From Antedon mediterranea (taxonomy: Eukaryota > Echinodermata > Crinoidea > Comatulida > Antedonidae): 64,000 nt of DNA. Made by a program: the position numbers and the translations under genes. Shown here piece after piece: positions 11,201 through 22,753 of the stretch; within the stretch, counting starts at the first letter, position 1; each line of letters begins with the position of its first letter. The stretch spans positions 15,842,101-15,906,100 of the forward strand of contig NC_092677.1 in NCBI RefSeq assembly GCF_964355755.1, in the 5' to 3' direction. The notes beneath the pieces are model-generated. The model did not search any database, was not told the origin of the DNA, and saw nothing but the letters and a program-made list of their open reading frames with translations.

Positions 11201-14200
11201 GTTGTAGGCTACTAGTAGTAGATTTGTAGTAGTACAGTAGCTAGCCTCAGGCACTAGTTGGTAAAACCCAGTGCAGTTAACGATCCTTCAGGAAAACACC
11301 TCATGACTTTTTCAGTTATTAAAGTGCATATACAGTAGGGAGCCACAGCTACATAAATGTTTCTTCTGCCACAATTATTCATCTAGTACTTGATTCACAT
11401 TGTTCCATTAATCGATGTTACACCCTCTTGCAGGTCTTCTTTCTACCACTCAGTAACACCATCATTACGTGTTTTAAAGATGATTCCATCTTTGCATGGG
11501 AATCGGACACACTTAAATGTAAATATCAGCTACCATTACCAGAAGGTCAACGGCCTCAATACAAGGCTTTTGCAACAACTAGGTATGTCGATTCATGTCA
11601 AGACAGTAGAACTTCTATTCAAGACCCAACAAAGTAACCCCTTAATAGTGGTGTCTCCTGAATATTACTCATCGTTCATTTCATGAGAAAGTGTCCTCTT
11701 AATAGAGGTGTGTCCCATGAATATGTGTGCTGTGTCTCAAAGCAGAGGTTCTACTGTATTTTAAACATTTTGGGAAGAATGGCATGTCATACCTATACTT
11801 GAGCTTGAATATATATAAAAATCAAACACCTGCTGGTGGCGCTACATAAAAATAAAACAATTACTAGACACGTGTGACAAGTCTATCAACTATAACTAGA
11901 GAACATTTAGTGGTGGTTGTATATGTATGTATATATTGTATGTATTTTACGTTATGTATTTTACGTTTTATTCTACATTTTCATTTAATTTTAAAAAGAG
12001 ATGGCAGATTGTTAGTAGCAGGAGGTAAATCCAGATTCCTACATGTTTGGTGTCTGGACACACACAGTCTAATGAGGGTAATAGAGCTTCCTACCAAAGT
12101 GCATGTTGTTAAACAGCTGCAGTTTTTACCAGAGAGTTTTGATGGAGGCTCAGGCCAGGTGGGTTTTAAATGTTATGAATCATGTTTTCTGCGTTCTCAT
12201 TTTCCACTGAGTGAGTGGCCGAGCGGTTAAGACAGTGGAACTGTAATACATTGCCAAAACATAACAGACTCACTCGCTCCATGGTTCTGGTGGTAGAAGG
12301 ATTAGATAAGGATTATAAACTGTAGGTCAAGTGTACAGTACACATTCTGGATCTTGTGCACTTTAAAGAACACGTAGTACATCTTTCGAGACAAGTAGGG
12401 TGTTACCCCGATGGACTAGTACACACACACAGACACTGTCACTTATCATAAATTGACCTTCTGGGAGAACATTCTTTAACTGAAGAGGTCCCTGAGTTAG
12501 TATAAAAAATAAAAGAAATATGCCTCATCCCTCAGATGTGATGTTGAGTTGATGGTTTTATTCATAACATGCAAAATAAAGAACTAAGTACACTTTACAC
12601 TGGTCCCAGTCTAGTATACGTATTATCCGTTACACTGTGGCTGCCATAGAGGGCCAAATCCAGATTTACGCTGAGGATCATTGAAAGTATACATTTAATA
12701 TCTAGTTTTTAAATTTTTAGTTTGCTTTTTGTAGGTTGTTGGAGTACTAAGCCAAGATGGTATAATGCGTTTCATGAACATATTTAGTTGCCGACTTGAT
12801 TTTGACATTGGAACACTAGAGGATCGCATACTAAATGTAGACATTAGCCCAACTGGGCGCCATATTGTAGCCATTGTTGAAAGTGGTTGTATTAATCTGT
12901 ATTGTGTGTCTGCACTTACTGCTGAAAGAAACAAGGCAAGCAAAAACTAACCCATTTAAGAAATTAAGGTGTAATATAGATTACAATAAAAAAAAAAACC
13001 AGTAGGAAACAAAATTGCCATGTTGGTTTACAGTATACTGAACAAAATCAATGTAATAACCTTTGACACCATACTGTACCTCATCTTTCTTTTATTCATC
13101 CATAAGAAAATATAGTAAAAAGCATAAAAACATAAATATAGCAGAGTGAAATATGGACAAAAAGGAAGGAGAGAATAGGCAACTACTGTACATGCTTTCG
13201 AGGTCAACTTCTATTTCTTTTAGAAGATATCAAGCAAATCATGCAAAACATTATTAATCAAACACCTACATCAATGGGTTGTTTTGTATAATTTGTCTCA
13301 TATTATTCTGTATATATCACAATGATTATCTTATGATGTCATCATCATATTGTAAAAATTATTTTAATATTTAATATTGGTCATGACATCATTTAATTAA
13401 GACATTAAAAAGGGTTATTCTATAGTTTATGATAAAACCTTAAATTTCTTTTGGATTTTGTAGAAAACATATATTTTATGATACGTAGTGTAATCGGTCC
13501 TTTAAAATATTTTTTTTTTAACAATTTGCTTAGTGGATCTAGTATAAACTTTATTGTTTTTTACAACTTTAGCCACCACCTCCACTTGTGAAAATGGCAA
13601 CTCAGAAGCCTCGAGTTAGATCATACACCAAATCTCAAGCACAAGGAATGGGAAGAAGTAAGACAATCAAAACAGAAGAGCCTAGGCTGCCAATGGATGT
13701 GGCGTCCATTAAAGATACAGAGGCAGAAGTAAGTTGGCTTTATAGAAAACACATTCATTGTTCACTGAAAATTTTTTTTTTAATAGAAAATTTTAATTTC
13801 AAATAATACTGTACTGAAGGTAAAAATTGGATCAGAGAAACAAATTATTTACCTAAAACCGTAAAAATATTAATAAAATCCAATTTGTTTAAAGTTTGCA
13901 TGGCGAAATTAATTATGGTTGATATACTGTAAAGTTTGCAGTACACCATGTTCTGAAAAGAACTGTTGTACTGCAAACTTTGAAAAAATCTAACTTTGAA
14001 TACTGTAGGACTTTTTGTTAAAATTAACTTAATTTAAAAAAAATTAATTTATGTAAACTTTGATGAACAAGCATTTTATCTATATTTTGCTTTTCCAGGT
14101 TTCAGGTCTACCAGAAGGACTGGATATGAATCGCTTAAAAGCTATTCTGAAAGGTTATGGAGAGTATCCAGCTAAATATAGGTAAACAATTAACATGATG

Positions 14201-17200
14201 AATTTTAGAATATGGATTGTGGTAGAAAGTTCAACGATAATGTCTAGCATTCTTGAAGAGTGTACAGGAAGAAACAAAAACTATATTATAAGGTTTATTC
14301 TTTATATCTGTATATTTGTTATGTTTAATCAGGCAACAACTCCCTGGTTTAATCTTATTTTCTGTTTTATTTATCTTTACTTTAATTGTGATTTGAGTGA
14401 TTAAAGTCTGAAAGGAATTTTCATAAAGGACTAATAAACCTGAATGCAGACAATCATGAAGATAAATATCAGCCATCATCAACTATTATGCTTTACTACA
14501 TATCCCTTTATCTATTTTACTTCTTTTTTTTTTTCTAATAAATACATATAATATGTGTTTGTACATGAAAATCATTTCAGAATGTTTATCTGGCGGTCTG
14601 TTCTTCGACTTCCTGAGAATCATGCAGCATTTAGCAGCCTGGTGGATAAAGGCACTCATATGGCATGGTCAAAGGTGCATCAGGATTATCCCATTAAGAG
14701 CAGGAAACTTCTCAGAGTATTACAAAGGTAATTTAAATGCTGAACAGCAATTATACCTCCCTTCATGCTTCATTGCTTGTCAGATCCAAAAGTTCATGGT
14801 TTGTCTCAAAACGTTGGCCTAAGACGACCTAGGCTAAGTTTACAGCTTTTGCTTTCTGCTAGTGAAATCATTTATTGCAGGTGACAGTTTTACACTGCAT
14901 AGTCTGTTGGAAGGTTTTTTGTTATCCAATGAGAAGCGTTCTAATATAGACATTCAGTTTGTCTCTTTAGGAGAAAAAACTATGTTATGCTAGGCATTAG
15001 TCATCACTCATTTGCCATTTTTAGATACAGTTCTATCATATGTGGCATATTTTTCTATTCTCTTGAAATTTAATTTAACTTCCCCTGTTAAAAATCTATC
15101 CTAAATACAAATTACATGATTGTTTGGTATCTTTAAACCATCAATATAATTTAGGATTTAATGTTTTTTTAATTTCATTTTCTTTTTGCCAGAACGCTAT
15201 CAGCCTTGGCGCATTGGAGTGTTGTATTTGGAGAGACCAACTATCTTCCAGTTCTTGCTTTTCCATTTATCAAGTTGTTTCAAAACAACCAGTTGGTTTG
15301 CTTTGAAATTATTGCTACTGTTTTGAGTATGTGAATTGTTGTTGTTTTTCATTATACTCACTTTTATAGTATAGCTTGGTGGTTAACATGCTTGCCTTCC
15401 AATCTCAAGGTCCAGGGTTCAATCCTGACCTAGTACCAGGGTTCTAACTCATGACTTTTTCAACTCCACTCCCTAAGCCTTATATGAGACTTAGTTTAGA
15501 AGCACGATTTTAATTATAAAATTGTTTATCCATCCTGTAATTGGTGAGTTTGTTCTCGCTGTTGGATGAGTATGAAATGATAATCTGTAAATTTAAACTT
15601 AAAAGAATTAGGATTGGTTTACATTCAGTTCAGTATACTATTGTATTTTTGCGATACATTATTTTTTTTTCTTTAATTTCATTACTCTCTTATTTTTGAG
15701 AGAGTATTATATCGTTTTAATAGTTACGTTGCCTTTATATATTAATTTTGTATTATGTATGTGTTGAAATGAAATTTAAAAAAATAAATAAATAAAAAGT
15801 TTGTTAATATTATTTATCTCTTTGCATAGACAATTTCTTCAGTTCTATAGTTCTTTAATGGTTTTCTTGTTGTCGTTCTTTTAGTAAATTGGTGTCAACA
15901 CTGGTTTGAGTTCTTTCCAAACCCACCTATCAATATCTTGTCTGTAGTTGAGAATCTTTTGGCTCATCACGATAAAGCACTCTTGCAACACTTTGTAAAA
16001 CATGGCATCACAACGCAGGTGAGGTATTGATTTATTGTAAAAATAATTGAAACTGTTTCTTCAAACTTTGCAGACACTTATAAAACACTTAACACACTAA
16101 TTTGTGTAAATTTTAGTCATATGGCTTAAGCTAAAAAGTATATAAGTCGAAAGATAAATCAATTTTACATTGGAAAATACTATTTTTATTACTAAACCAG
16201 ATTGTCATTGATTTAAAAAATCATTATTTTCTTCCTCTGTTTAAGTGTATTTAAATTTTTAAATTATATACTTTATATGTTAAATTGTATTTGTTTGTCA
16301 AATTTGTAATGAATAAATAAAGGTATATGCTTGGCCAATGATGGAGACACTGTTCTCGGAGATTGTAACAAGAGATGAATGGTTAAAGCTATGGGACAAC
16401 ATCTTCACCAATCATCCATCATTTATGATGTATGTTGTAGCTGCTTACCTGATCTGCTCAAGACAGCCTCTCATAAATTGTGTTGAACTATCAGATTTTG
16501 AAGTAAGTACTCATTAGAATTATTTATTGAATTTAGCTTTCATCAAAGATTGAATTGATCATACATTAAATTTCATTTAAGTAATTTTAGTATACAAGTA
16601 CTAAATGTTTATGAGTTAGATGGTGAGAATATTATGAGTTAAAAAATTGAAAATAGAGCATTAAATATTCTCTCCATTCAACAAATACAAAACAATCATT
16701 ATTTGTTTTATAACATACCTACTTTTTTTCAATTTATCCATTGTAAATCATAGACAAATGCTAAGCCAACAAGCTATACCATTCAAAAAGGCAGTGCTCT
16801 AACTTTAGATTTAGATGCGGTCTAGAACAGTTATTGACGGTGTGCAATAAGTTGATTTCCAAACCTGATTAGTCAACAATGTCACATGACAAACATTCCT
16901 AAAATGTTTACGAAAAGCTGAATATGCATTAGCCGTTCATTATCAGCATTAGATATCACTTTAATGAGATAGGGCTAATTCCAAATGACATGTTACAGGT
17001 AATTAACCAATCAAATTGTATGAATACAAATGTGTATGTACTGTGTATATATGATGGACAATCAATCTATTATTTTTTTCACAGTATTTTTTCCACCACC
17101 GTAATCCTGTTGATATCACTGCAGTAATAAAGTGTGCATATGAACTCCAAAACACCACGCCCAATGAAATCAATCCTGTGAAGGCCATAGAAGACTTTAG

Positions 17201-20200
17201 GCCTTTAACTCGGGGCCAGTATCCAGTGTTCAATAAATACCCCAAGTTTATTGTCGATTACCAGGTAAATGACAGCATTTTTCATTTGATACATTCTCAT
17301 ATTAGCAAAAAATAACAACTTGTAACTAGCTGCAACCAGGTTTGCATAGTGTTAAGGAAATTTTGTGAAGAAAGGGAATCCTGTGAAATCTCAGGAGAAA
17401 ACACACTAGCATTAGACGAATTTGTACTGCACATATGTCTTGACTGACCTACCACAGTACACCTGTTTGAAAGTATTAGAGTATGATATTGTGTTGCCAT
17501 CCCCCCTCCCCCCAACTATTATCACAATGACAATATTGTACTTCTGATATTTCACAAGATTCACAATTACGGGTATCATGTAATAAGTTGGAAGATCAAA
17601 GTATGTTTACAACTTGTTCAGATTTATGCAGGTGTGAATGGTACACTAATTACAATTCTTGTACGTTTTATATAAAATTAAAATACATCACTTTTTTGTT
17701 TTACAACTGGTAATGAATACAAACATCTAGAGGTTCTGTACTTCTATGTTTTTTCTTTTTGTATCTGTTGCAGGCTCAGGAACGAGAACAGATTAGACAA
17801 GATGAAATGGACTATCTGCACCAGAGAGAAGTGGCAAACGAGATTAAAGAGCAGACAGAGCTGAGAAAGAAGAAAGAGGAGGGATGGTATCACCAGCAAG
17901 AGCTGCTACAAGAGGCAGAAGAAGAAAGAAGAAGGAACTTGATGACAGAGGAACAGAAACTTGCGGATCAAAGACTTAGGTGAACTTTCATTTATTCATC
18001 AGTGTGGAAAATTAGTTTCATTTATTGTCATTTTCATATAAAATATACATTTCGTTCTCTGAGCTCTGAGATATACTAAAACACATAAATGAAAAACTAT
18101 TACAAAGTGTCAGATCACTCTCATCTGGTATACTGTCAAGCAATCATTCAGTGCCTGAATGGCAGCTGGATAAAAACTGTTAAGAAACCTATTTGTATGA
18201 AAGATGATGAACCGGTAACGTCTACCACTATCACCTCAAATACATTATGCATGGCATGAGTAGAATCTTGCAAAATAGAGTTTGTTTTCTTAATTAATTG
18301 ATTTGAAAATATTTCTTGCTGTGGTAATCCATTTGCAGCTCAAAGGAAACTATACTGTGATACGCCAATATGATTGAGAGGGTTTATATGCCACAACTCT
18401 ACAGATCATACATAAACCGATGTAAAGCGAATAATGAATTTGAATAACTCAGTACCACTACATGGTATCATCAATTGTCATCCTGGTATATCCTGATAAA
18501 AGCAGCAGGCCCAATAACTACTTTGACATAAACGGGGACTGAATTTCTACTTTAGTTAGCAAAAGCATTAGTAGGAATGAGAGAAAGAGTGAAGAGTTAT
18601 TAATGAGTGGCCAAGCGGTTAAGACATTGGAACCTAACCATACCTAACCATGATATAGGCAAGGGTTCGAGGCTTACTCACTCCCTGGTTCTGCTGGTAG
18701 AACGAGTCTTCTTAGACAAGGACTATAAACCATAGGTCCAGTGTACACATCTGACTCAAGTGCACTTTAAAGAACCTAGTACATCTTTCGAGACGAGTAG
18801 AGGGTTACTCCGGTGTACTAGACACTTTTATCATAACTCATCAGGACTCACCTTGATTGTCAGCATACGCTGTTAACCCTATATAAATAAGTTTAAGGAA
18901 AAAAACAAATAAAAATGAATTTGTGCACAGATTGCATCTACACTGCATACCCATAAATGCATACTATAAAGTTAGCTGTACTACTAGTAAAATATTGATA
19001 ATTAATTAAATTTTATGATTATTTTTGTATTATTTTTGTTTATATTATACTGTTAAAATTTGTTTAGATTGCAAGCTATGAAACGTGAGCTTTGTATGCG
19101 GGAAATGCAGGTACTGGATGCTACACGGATGCGTTTCATGGAACATCAAGGTAACCAGCGAGAAACACAGTTGAGGAGACTTGACGATGAGCTGACGAGA
19201 AAGGTCAGTAGTAGAATTGGTGTTCAAAAACAAGAAGCACTGCCTTATTCCCTTGAAAAATGTCGTACTGATGACCACTGGGACTGGATAATCAAGCATC
19301 ATAACTAACAACCAATTTCTCCCAGTACCTTGTCTAAATGTTCAGTGAATTGCATTGTTTTTTGTATTGAATTTAATAGAACCTTTTATGATGAAAAGGA
19401 ACAAAATTAAGTGAAATCTACTATACTATCATCAGTTCAAAATATTAAACTCAGTGACGTAACAGGTATGAGTGCTCACTGGCTTAACTAAGGGCCTCGG
19501 AGCCTATAGGCCTGGAGGGGAAAATGGCTTTAAAGTATGTCGAATAAGGCTAAAAGCACCCTGCATCGTTGAAGGGCGACTTGGGGTTCCTAAAACCAGG
19601 AGCCTCAGCGTTACATCACTGATTAAACTACAGTACTATTGTCTTAAAGTTCATGATAGCTACCATATTTTCTTGCAGTCCTTTCTTCGTGAACAAGAAA
19701 CACAATCAGCTGTAGCAGATGTTGAAATCAAAAGCATGGAATTAGAAATACAGAAGGAACGGCTACATCAGGTATTCTACTTATACAACTCATAAACAAT
19801 ACTGTTATAAGGGTCTTTCCCACCTATTCAAATAGGTAGAATGTCAATGTTTTGTTTTCACGTGGCTACGGAAATATAGATTTGGCGCATAACCGCCTAG
19901 AGCATTGTGAAAACAAAACATTGATTCGGCGGCGGACTTGAACCGTGCTGGAACAAGTGTGAAGACCCTTTAATGGAGTAGTGAATCTTTACTATGATTT
20001 TGCTTAGAAAATTACTCTAAATGTGATATGGAATATTAAGTTTGATTGTTGGTAGCATATCTAGTTTCCTCTTGATTTTTTTTTGAATTCTTTATCATTT
20101 AATGTATTTTTTATAGGAATTGGCCAAGGAATCAAGTACTGTGGAGTTTAAGGAAAAGCTATACCAAGACTCTCACAGGCGGCAAACTGACCTTGCAGAA

Positions 20201-22541
20201 AGGGTCAGCAGGAAAACCTGGCACAGTAACCAGCTTGACCATCAACAAGATAGTACGGTCAGTTATTTTAAACCAAAAACGTGTAGTACTGAAATAGATT
20301 TAAAAATTAATTCACTCTCAACTCAGTATATATTTATAATGCTAACTTTGACCGATGATTCCAGGTGCAATGTATAATGTTTTAACTTTTTTGAGTTTTT
20401 GTCTGTTTTTAACATCTGCATATTATATTGTTTTACTTTTAGCATCAGGAAAAAGAATTTTAAGTTTTTATTTATTTTTTAAAATTTTATTTTTAGAGAT
20501 GAAAACCTCCCCTAAATAGTTGATATACATGAAACAGTAATATAATGTAATGATATATACAAAAATGACAACATATTTAAAACGTTTAGAAAAGTGAAAA
20601 TAAATATCGTGTATCTTGTTTAGTTAAGGGAAACAAATATACATTTTTAAATTGTGGTCTTTAAAATATGAAAACTCTTTGGTTTATATTTCGCTTTCAA
20701 GTAATTATTGTTACAAAAGGTACAACAACAAAGGTCTACATTACAGCATTGATAATGTTTCCATTTAATTGTTTTAATTAATTAATCCATTAATGTTATT
20801 TACTTTTCTTTATCTTTATAGAATGCTCAATGGAGGTTGGCTTTAGCTGATCAACGTAAAACAGACTTAGAATACCAGAATGAAGTAAAACATCGTCAAA
20901 GATTGGATGACATCGACAGGAAGTTACATCAGTTACAAGTAAATAATAATATAGTAATAGTCATATAGCATAATTCTTATATAGCACAAATAAGCAAGCT
21001 CTCAATGCACTGTACATTAATTAAAATAGAGTGGCAATAAGTTAAATTGTTTGAAAAGGAAATACTTCAACTGGATCTTGAATCTTGAGTTTAGAGTAGT
21101 ACACTGTCTGATTGAAATTGGTAGGGAATTCCACAGAGTTGGCGCTGCCACAGAAAATGCTTTTCCACCATATGTACTGTAGATGTCCTGTCCTGTTGCA
21201 TTGGTTTTGTCATAATTGGTGTGCCATATGAGTTTTTGACGTTTTCATATGTGTTTTTTCAATTATAATTATTGAAAACTAGGATTTGTCTTTGCATATT
21301 GTTTATAGAGTAATTGAGATACAACAGAAAGTAATGTTTTCTTTCGTTGTAGATAAGTACTCTGCAAACCAAATCAACCAATGAAGAGGAAGCTATCTGG
21401 GATACGATAGAAGAACTTAAAAGAGAAAAGGTTTGTCATTTCCCTGTTTCCCTATTTCTCAATAAAAATACTACTCTGTATAAAGACTGTCTACACTATC
21501 AAACTTGCCTATAGTATATATGGACATGATGATGTCATATCACTACCATATTTGGGCATATCACTACTATATTTGGGCACATCACATTTTTTTTGTCAAA
21601 CTAGTTTGATAGTGTAGACAGAGCTTTAGGTTGCCCAAAACTGTAAACATGTAAGCCTAAATATGTTCACCTTTTGATTTGTAGGATCTAATTTGGGAAA
21701 TGTTGATTAAACAAAAAGAGAGAGAAGGCAATGCTGATGTAATTCAACCTGTCATTCAAATTCAGTCTGACAATTCACCCCAACAGACAAATGATGAATG
21801 TAAGTATGATTGTTTTACATACTTTCTAGTTCAAGAAACATGTTATTGAATTCTACTACATACCCCTGAAACTTGAATGGAAGAGTATGCATTTTGATAT
21901 TTATTGCTCCTTGTGTTTTGTTGACATAAATTTTGCGGTACACCACATATAGTTCTGAAAAGAAAGCTACAATAGCAAGATTCATACCAGTCTAACCCAA
22001 TCTCCTGGACTTTCTGCATGATCACTCCTGCCGGGACAATCAAAGTATATTGATCGAAATGTCGAGAAACTCAAAAGTTTTTTTCTTCAGAACTATACGT
22101 TGGTGGTGTACCGCAAACTTTATATCAACATTTCGCAATGCAAACCTTTGAAAAATATATCCTTGTGTTTTATAACTAGCTGCATTCTATATACAAAAAA
22201 ATATAAGAAAGGTACTGGCTCAATGGTAAGGATAGGCGTCACGTTTGCATTCTTAGGCAAGATGCTTTACTTTCATTACTTTCACTCACATCGTATATAA
22301 CTATTGCAAAAGAAGAATTTAGGCGGTACTCTCTGAAGCTGCCATGGACCAGATGAAGATGCTATCCAAACAATTTTAATGGATTGTGTGCCACAATATT
22401 TCTCATCTTTTTTATGTTTTTGTTTTGATAGTTTCGTTGGATAGAGGAAGACTTGTATTTCCAGAACGTGAAAAAGAGCTGCTTCAACATGTTCGTGAAT
22501 TAAGAGCCAAAATAGCATCGGACAAGAGTCATCGACCATGA
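8241..22541 (+). CDS. TBC1D31: TBC1 domain family member 31 (WDR67), centriolar satellite protein
   Basis: 22 exons: 8241-8317, 8838-8993, 9662-9777, 10607-10785, 11434-11582, 11999-12158, 12735-12935, 13573-13728, 14099-14181, 14581-14727, 15193-15326, 15885-16018, 16323-16502, 17085-17264, 17774-17979, 19068-19203, 19679-19771, 20117-20257, 20822-20938, 21353-21430, 21685-21799, 22432-22541. All phases agree, giving 1015 aa (human about 1066). Order: N-terminal KESGKIWHRKPS, WD40 propeller to about residue 345, proline-rich linker, TBC domain about 410-680 (GYGEYPAKYR, MFIWR), then a charged coiled coil from residue 685 (AQEREQIRQDEMDYL). The stretch where a TBC arginine finger (IxxDxxR) would lie reads VHQDYPI, so GAP activity is doubtful. 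Intron 7 has a GC donor (12936). Known role: centrosome/centriolar satellites. Its 3' end converges on the kinase gene. Confidence 0.95.
8378..8760. repeat. AGGCCTA/CCTAGG-rich short-palindrome block in TBC1D31 intron 1
   Basis: Dozens of overlapping AGGCCT, CCTAGG, GCTAGC and CTAGTAG palindromic hexamers follow each other with no fixed period, in contrast to the surrounding AT-rich intron. Similar but smaller patches occur at 11160-11230, 29710-29850, 42660-42805 and 43262-43320. Confidence 0.6.
9759..10280 (+). repeat. 29-bp minisatellite, 18 units, spanning the TBC1D31 exon 3 donor
   Basis: Exactly 18 tandem units of 29 bp (522 bp). Unit 1 is partly coding: its first 19 nt are the last bases of exon 3 (SIKCYDT) and the junction ACTG|GTCAGT at 9777/9778 is the splice donor. 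Every later unit repeats the exon end and the donor-like GTCAGT; only unit 18 has GTCAAT. Three unit variants (ATGCTATG, ATTCTATG, ATGCTTTG) alternate in a partly periodic order, which points to block-wise expansion. Confidence 0.95.
12215..12515 (+). mobile_element. tRNA-derived SINE (GAGTGGCCGAGCGGTTAAG head), TBC1D31 intron 6
   Basis: The head GAGTGGCCGAGCGGTTAAGA resembles a type II tRNA (Leu/Ser) A box. The body carries GGTTCTGGTGGTAGAAGGA, GTGCACTTTAAAGAAC and ACATCTTTCGAGAC. A second copy with the same phrases in the same order is at 18604-18900. It starts 57 bp after exon 6 and is in the sense orientation. Confidence 0.75.
13931..13985. repeat. Small hairpin MITE, TTTGCGGTACACCA family
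   Basis: AAAGTTTGCAGTACACCATG is mirrored by TTGTACTGCAAACTTT around a GTTCTGAAAAGAAC core. It is a shortened relative of the element at 21930-22125, which uses the same ends. Confidence 0.5.
15362..15560 (+). mobile_element. tRNA-like SINE, TBC1D31 intron 11
   Basis: TATAGCTTGGTGGTTAACAT (A-box-like) and GGTCCAGGGTTCAATCCTGA (B-box-like) lie at tRNA-like spacing. The sequence after them has no tRNA fold, so this is a SINE head and not a tRNA gene. The right end is not sharply defined. Confidence 0.5.
17311..17480. repeat. Dispersed repeat shared with 30412-30545
   Basis: AACAACTTGTAAC, TTTGCATAGTGT, GAAATTTTGTGAAG and GTGAAATCTCAGGAGAAAAC occur here in the same order as at 30412-30545 in RBBP5 intron 3. 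Both copies lie in introns in the same orientation. No ORF. Confidence 0.55.
18604..18900 (+). mobile_element. tRNA-derived SINE, second copy, TBC1D31 intron 15
   Basis: GAGTGGCCAAGCGGTTAAGA at the head, AAGGGTTCGAGGC as a B box, then GGTTCTGCTGGTAGAACGAG, GTGCACTTTAAAGAAC and ACATCTTTCGAGACGAG. It ends in CCCTATATAAATAAG and an A-rich tail, an L2/CR1-like 3' end. It pairs with 12215-12515; a fragment of the head is also at about 6365-6385. Confidence 0.75.
19808..19972. mobile_element. MITE with AAGGGTCTT termini, TBC1D31 intron 17
   Basis: The left end AAGGGTCTTTCCCACC and the right end GTGTGAAGACCCTT are inverted partners. Inside, TTTTGTTTTCACGTGG is mirrored by ATTGTGAAAACAAAACA. About 165 bp, no ORF. 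Confidence 0.55.
21486..21633. mobile_element. MITE, GCTCTGTCTACAC family, copy 2, TBC1D31 intron 20
   Basis: A near-complete palindromic copy: ACTGTCTACACTATCAAACT at the left and AGTTTGATAGTGTAGACAG at the right, with CCATATTTGGGCA repeats between. 148 bp. Confidence 0.75.
21930..22125. mobile_element. MITE with TTTGCGGTACACCAC termini, TBC1D31 intron 21
   Basis: TTTTGCGGTACACCACATAT then AGTTCTGAAAAGAA at the left is mirrored at the right by TTCTTCAGAACTATACG and GGTGGTGTACCGCAAAC. Arms are about 35-40 bp. A one-end relic is at about 2331-2350. Confidence 0.6.
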
Positions 22542-22753
22542 TATCATTGTAGAGTACTATACTTTGCCGACGAAATACTGATGTGCTTAATTGGTTAACT
22601 AAAGTGATTGTCAAACAAGTACCCCACAATAAGTTATAAAACTTTCAGATAAAATATTTATTTGTGTATAATAATGATAATATAGAAATTGAACATTGTC
22701 ATAATATTGGCATTTAAAGTAAAGAGCATACATTTTGAGAGAGTAAACAAATA

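Noticed and set aside
15362-15425. tRNA gene
   Set aside because: tRNA-like boxes without a convincing cloverleaf; fits a SINE head in an intron.
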